In this document: positions 61,949 to 64,000 of the stretch, piece by piece
Position numbering within the stretch: position 1 is the first letter of the stretch
Layout of the letters: each line of letters begins with the position of its first letter
Origin: Spirabiliibacterium pneumoniae
GTDB taxonomy: Bacteria; Pseudomonadota; Gammaproteobacteria; Enterobacterales; Pasteurellaceae
NCBI RefSeq assembly: GCF_014884995.1
Contig: NZ_JABMII010000008.1
Location: 161,736 to 225,735, forward strand
Reading direction: 5' to 3'
DNA: 64,000 bases
Position numbers and translations under genes: made by a program
Notes under the pieces: generated by a model
Databases searched by the model: none
Told to the model about the DNA's origin: nothing
What the model saw: only the letters and a program-made list of their open reading frames with translations

Positions 61949-62881
61949 TTAATTGTTATCGTGCAACGTATTTTCCAGTTTTGCCAGCTCTTTTTCTGGA
62001 AAACGAATATCCAGTTGATCGTATGGAATTTCAATTCCCGCACGGTCAAATTCTAATTTAACCCGCTCTGTCAGCGCAAATTGCACCGCAAAATAATCAC
62101 TGGTTTTCACCCAAGGGCGAACAAATAGCTGTACACTGCTCGCCTCTAATGCACCCACGGCAATCAGTGGCTCTGGGTGGCGTAACACGCGAGGCTCTTC
62201 TTCCAAACACAGTGCCAGTACTTCTTTGGCTTTGCGAATGTCGGCCTCATAGGCAATATCGAAAATAAAATCAATGCGGCGAGTTTCATTAATCGAATAG
62301 TTGGTAATACTATCACCAAACACTTTGCCGTTAGGCACTAACACAGTTTTATTATCGGCAGTGCGCAATTCCAGCACCAAAAGGCCGATTTGCTCCACAC
62401 TACCTGCCACACCGCCCGCTTCGATATAATCCCCTTTGCGAAACGGTTTAAAGATTAAAATCATCACGCCCGCGGCAAAATTTTGCAGTGAGTTTTGTAG
62501 CGATAAACCAATCGCCAAGCCTGCGGCACCAATCAGCGCCACCAGTGAAGTGGTATTCACGCCAATTTGCGACAGTGCGGCAATCACCACCATCAACATC
62601 AGGGCAAAATAGCTAATCGAGCGCACAAAGCTTTGCAGCATTTCATCGCCGCTGGAGCGCGCAATTGCTTTGCCTAAAATGTTGCTAAACACCCGTGCTA
62701 CACGCTTGCCCACCCAATAGATAATAATCGCGAGCAAAATTTTGGTGCCGTAAGGGATAATCCACTCATAAATGAGCGTGTGCATATCAAGCCCTTGCAC
62801 ACCGTTGATGAGCTCTTTTGCACTCTCTGTAATATCAATGTTCGGTGCGCTCACCGCACTTTCATTTTCTCCAGCCATCAT
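61949..62881 (-). CDS. mscS: Small-conductance mechanosensitive channel
   Basis: MscS opens under membrane tension to release solutes on osmotic downshock. The 310-residue protein has three membrane helices (about residues 45-65, 85-110 and 113-140). The third is the pore helix with the Gly/Ala pattern GAAGLAIGLSLQNSLQNFAAGV. The beta domain with FRKGDYIEAGGVAGSVEQIGL and the C-terminal mixed domain follow. It is somewhat longer than E. coli MscS (286) owing to the N-terminal extension. The start at 62881 has a second ATG one codon later. Confidence 0.94.
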   Translation of the reverse strand: MMAGENESAVSAPNIDITESAKELINGVQGLDMHTLIYEWIIPYGTKILLAIIIYWVGKRVARVFSNILGKAIARSSGDEMLQSFVRSISYFALMLMVVIAALSQIGVNTTSLVALIGAAGLAIGLSLQNSLQNFAAGVMILIFKPFRKGDYIEAGGVAGSVEQIGLLVLELRTADNKTVLVPNGKVFGDSITNYSINETRRIDFIFDIAYEADIRKAKEVLALCLEEEPRVLRHPEPLIAVGALEASSVQLFVRPWVKTSDYFAVQFALTERVKLEFDRAGIEIPYDQLDIRFPEKELAKLENTLHDNN

Positions 62882-63034
62882 CCTTCTCCAACAGTAAAAT
62901 AGGGCGGCATTCTAGCACTTCTGACCGCACTTTTTAAGCATTTCCGACTAAATTAATCAGGAATAGATTGCACGCCACACACTTTTTTTATACACTCTAT
63001 TCATTCATCTAAAATACATCTTTAAGGAAGCACT

Positions 63035-63901
63035 ATGACACCAAGTCAACTCGTTTGTTATAAAAAAATGCCCGTTTGGAGTAAAGACACCCTGCCCGAA
63101 ATGTTCCAAAAAATGCACAACACCAAAGTCGGCACCTGGGCCAAACTCACCATTTTAAACGGCTCACTCAAGTTTTATGCTCTTGATGAGCAAGGCAATA
63201 TTCAAGCGGAATGTGTTTTCGACAAAGACAATCAAGCGCCCTTTGTTGAGCCGCAACAATGGCATCGCGTTGAGCCACTGAGTGATGATTTGGAATGTTA
63301 TTTGGAATTTTATTGCGAGCTGAAAAATTTCGGCGCGAAAAAATACAACATGACCGCCACCCACAGCGATGTGGTGCGCACGATGGACGTTATCTCGCAA
63401 GGCAAAGCGCTCGATCTCGGCTGCGGGCAAGGGCGCAATGCGCTCTTTTTGGCTAAAATGGGCTTTGACGTTGATGCCTACGATCGCAATGAGGCGAGCA
63501 TCGCTTTTCTCAATAATGTGAAAGAAAAAGAGCAATTAGACAATCTCAATACCGCAGTTTACGACATCACCGAGGCGGCTATTCAAGATCACTACGATCT
63601 TATCATCTCCACCGTAGTGCTGATGTTCTTACCTGCCAAGAGTATCCCTCGCGTGCTCGCCAACATGCAAGATCACACCAACAAAGGCGGTTATAATTTG
63701 ATTGTTGCTGCCATGTCCACCGACGACTACCCGTGCCCAATGCCCTTCCCATTCACCTTCAAAGCAGGCGAATTGAAACAGTATTATCAAGACTGGGAGA
63801 TTGTGGACTACAACGAAAACATCGGCGAACTACACAAAACCGACGAAAACGGCAACCGCATCAAACTACGCTTCGCCACCCTCTTAGCGAAAAAGCGCTA
63901 A
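63035..63901 (+). CDS. tehB: Tellurite resistance methyltransferase TehB
   Basis: The 288-residue protein has two parts. The N-terminal 90 or so residues form a cupin-like DUF1971 domain (VCYKKMPVWSKDTLPEMF, then WHRVEPLSDDLEC). A SAM-dependent methyltransferase follows, with motif I as LDLGCGQGRNALFLA (Asp127 begins DLGCG). This two-domain form is that of H. influenzae TehB, which is linked to tellurite resistance, oxidative stress and haem use; E. coli TehB lacks the extra domain. Its physiological substrate is not settled. The start follows AAGGAAG. A terminator hairpin follows. Confidence 0.94.
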   Translation: MTPSQLVCYKKMPVWSKDTLPEMFQKMHNTKVGTWAKLTILNGSLKFYALDEQGNIQAECVFDKDNQAPFVEPQQWHRVEPLSDDLECYLEFYCELKNFGAKKYNMTATHSDVVRTMDVISQGKALDLGCGQGRNALFLAKMGFDVDAYDRNEASIAFLNNVKEKEQLDNLNTAVYDITEAAIQDHYDLIISTVVLMFLPAKSIPRVLANMQDHTNKGGYNLIVAAMSTDDYPCPMPFPFTFKAGELKQYYQDWEIVDYNENIGELHKTDENGNRIKLRFATLLAKKR

Positions 63902-63904
63902 AAA

Positions 63905-63935
63905 GCAAAGTGCGGTCAACTGACCGCACTTTTGC
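63905..63935. terminator. Inverted uptake-signal hairpin after tehB
   Basis: GCAAAGTGCGGTCA at 63905-63918 pairs with TGACCGCACTTTTGC at 63921-63935 with one bulged base. It lies between tehB and the convergent partial gene. Confidence 0.85.
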
Positions 63936-64000
63936 CTAGTGTTTACGTTTAAGAATTTCGCGCCTTCCATCAACAGCCCTAGAGACAATCCCCTGTGCTT
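63936..64000 (-). CDS. C-terminal end of an unidentified minus-strand gene
   Basis: A minus-strand frame ends in TAG at 63936-63938 and is open to the window edge. The visible 20 residues read AQGIVSRAVDGRREILKRKH. The basic, hydrophilic end and the position right after a shared terminator are consistent with a real convergent gene. The fragment is too short for a family call, and chance is not excluded. Confidence 0.4.
   Translation of the reverse strand, partial: AQGIVSRAVDGRREILKRKH

Overview
This window looks like the chromosome of a member of the Pasteurellaceae. The nine-base uptake signal of the Haemophilus influenzae type (AAGTGCGGT or its complement) is scattered through genes and intergenic gaps. 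The gene content and local orders (trpE-G-orf-D-CF-B-A, molA-B-C, mdh/argR, guaB/guaA, mreBCD, uvrA/ssb, lapAB-pyrF, ftsH-rlmE, tehB) also fit Haemophilus, Aggregatibacter or Pasteurella. I cannot fix the species from the sequence alone. No rRNA, tRNA, insertion sequence, prophage or CRISPR array was recognised, and no gap longer than 300 bases lacks a gene. The longest gap is about 200 bases, before the Dcu transporter at 33848.

Layout: 1-5825 is a tryptophan operon, cut at its trpE start, with a small tautomerase-like gene inside it. 5879-9762 holds an aromatic amino acid permease, an OLD-type ATPase/nuclease (ybjD) and the divergent lysine exporter lysO. 9776-13257 is a molybdate/tungstate ABC operon (molABC) ending in a methyltransferase; a ModE-like operator lies just before molA. 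13340-22970 carries mdh, argR, a yfcH-type epimerase, PBP1b, an AEC permease, guaB, a small lipoprotein and guaA.

23078-31953 is the accessory block: four tightly coupled genes for a SNF2-type helicase with a decayed PLD-like N-terminus, a DUF4391-like protein, a beta-class adenine methyltransferase (Mod) and a type III-like restriction subunit (Res). It has only two exact uptake signals in about 8.9 kb, against seven in the 1.9 kb tmcA gene. The Mod gene carries an A+T-rich central patch that looks like a swapped target-recognition domain. This is the best candidate for an unusual system in the window.

32100-41316 holds a GNAT-nitrilase fusion, a Dcu transporter, tmcA, ybeY-ybeZ and mreBCD. 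41446-53921 holds uvrA and ssb around a LexA box, then rpsA, ihfB, lapA, lapB, pyrF, yciH, cmk, a small hydrolase and rlmKL. 54038-63901 holds an MFS carrier, serS, ftsH-rlmE, yhbY, greA with a terminator-bearing leader, dacB, an MscS channel and tehB. The last 65 bases are the end of an unidentified minus-strand gene.

Most genes are housekeeping genes in amino acid and purine synthesis, cell wall and shape, ribosome and tRNA modification, and protein quality control. Many transcription units end in hairpins, several built from inverted pairs of uptake signals.
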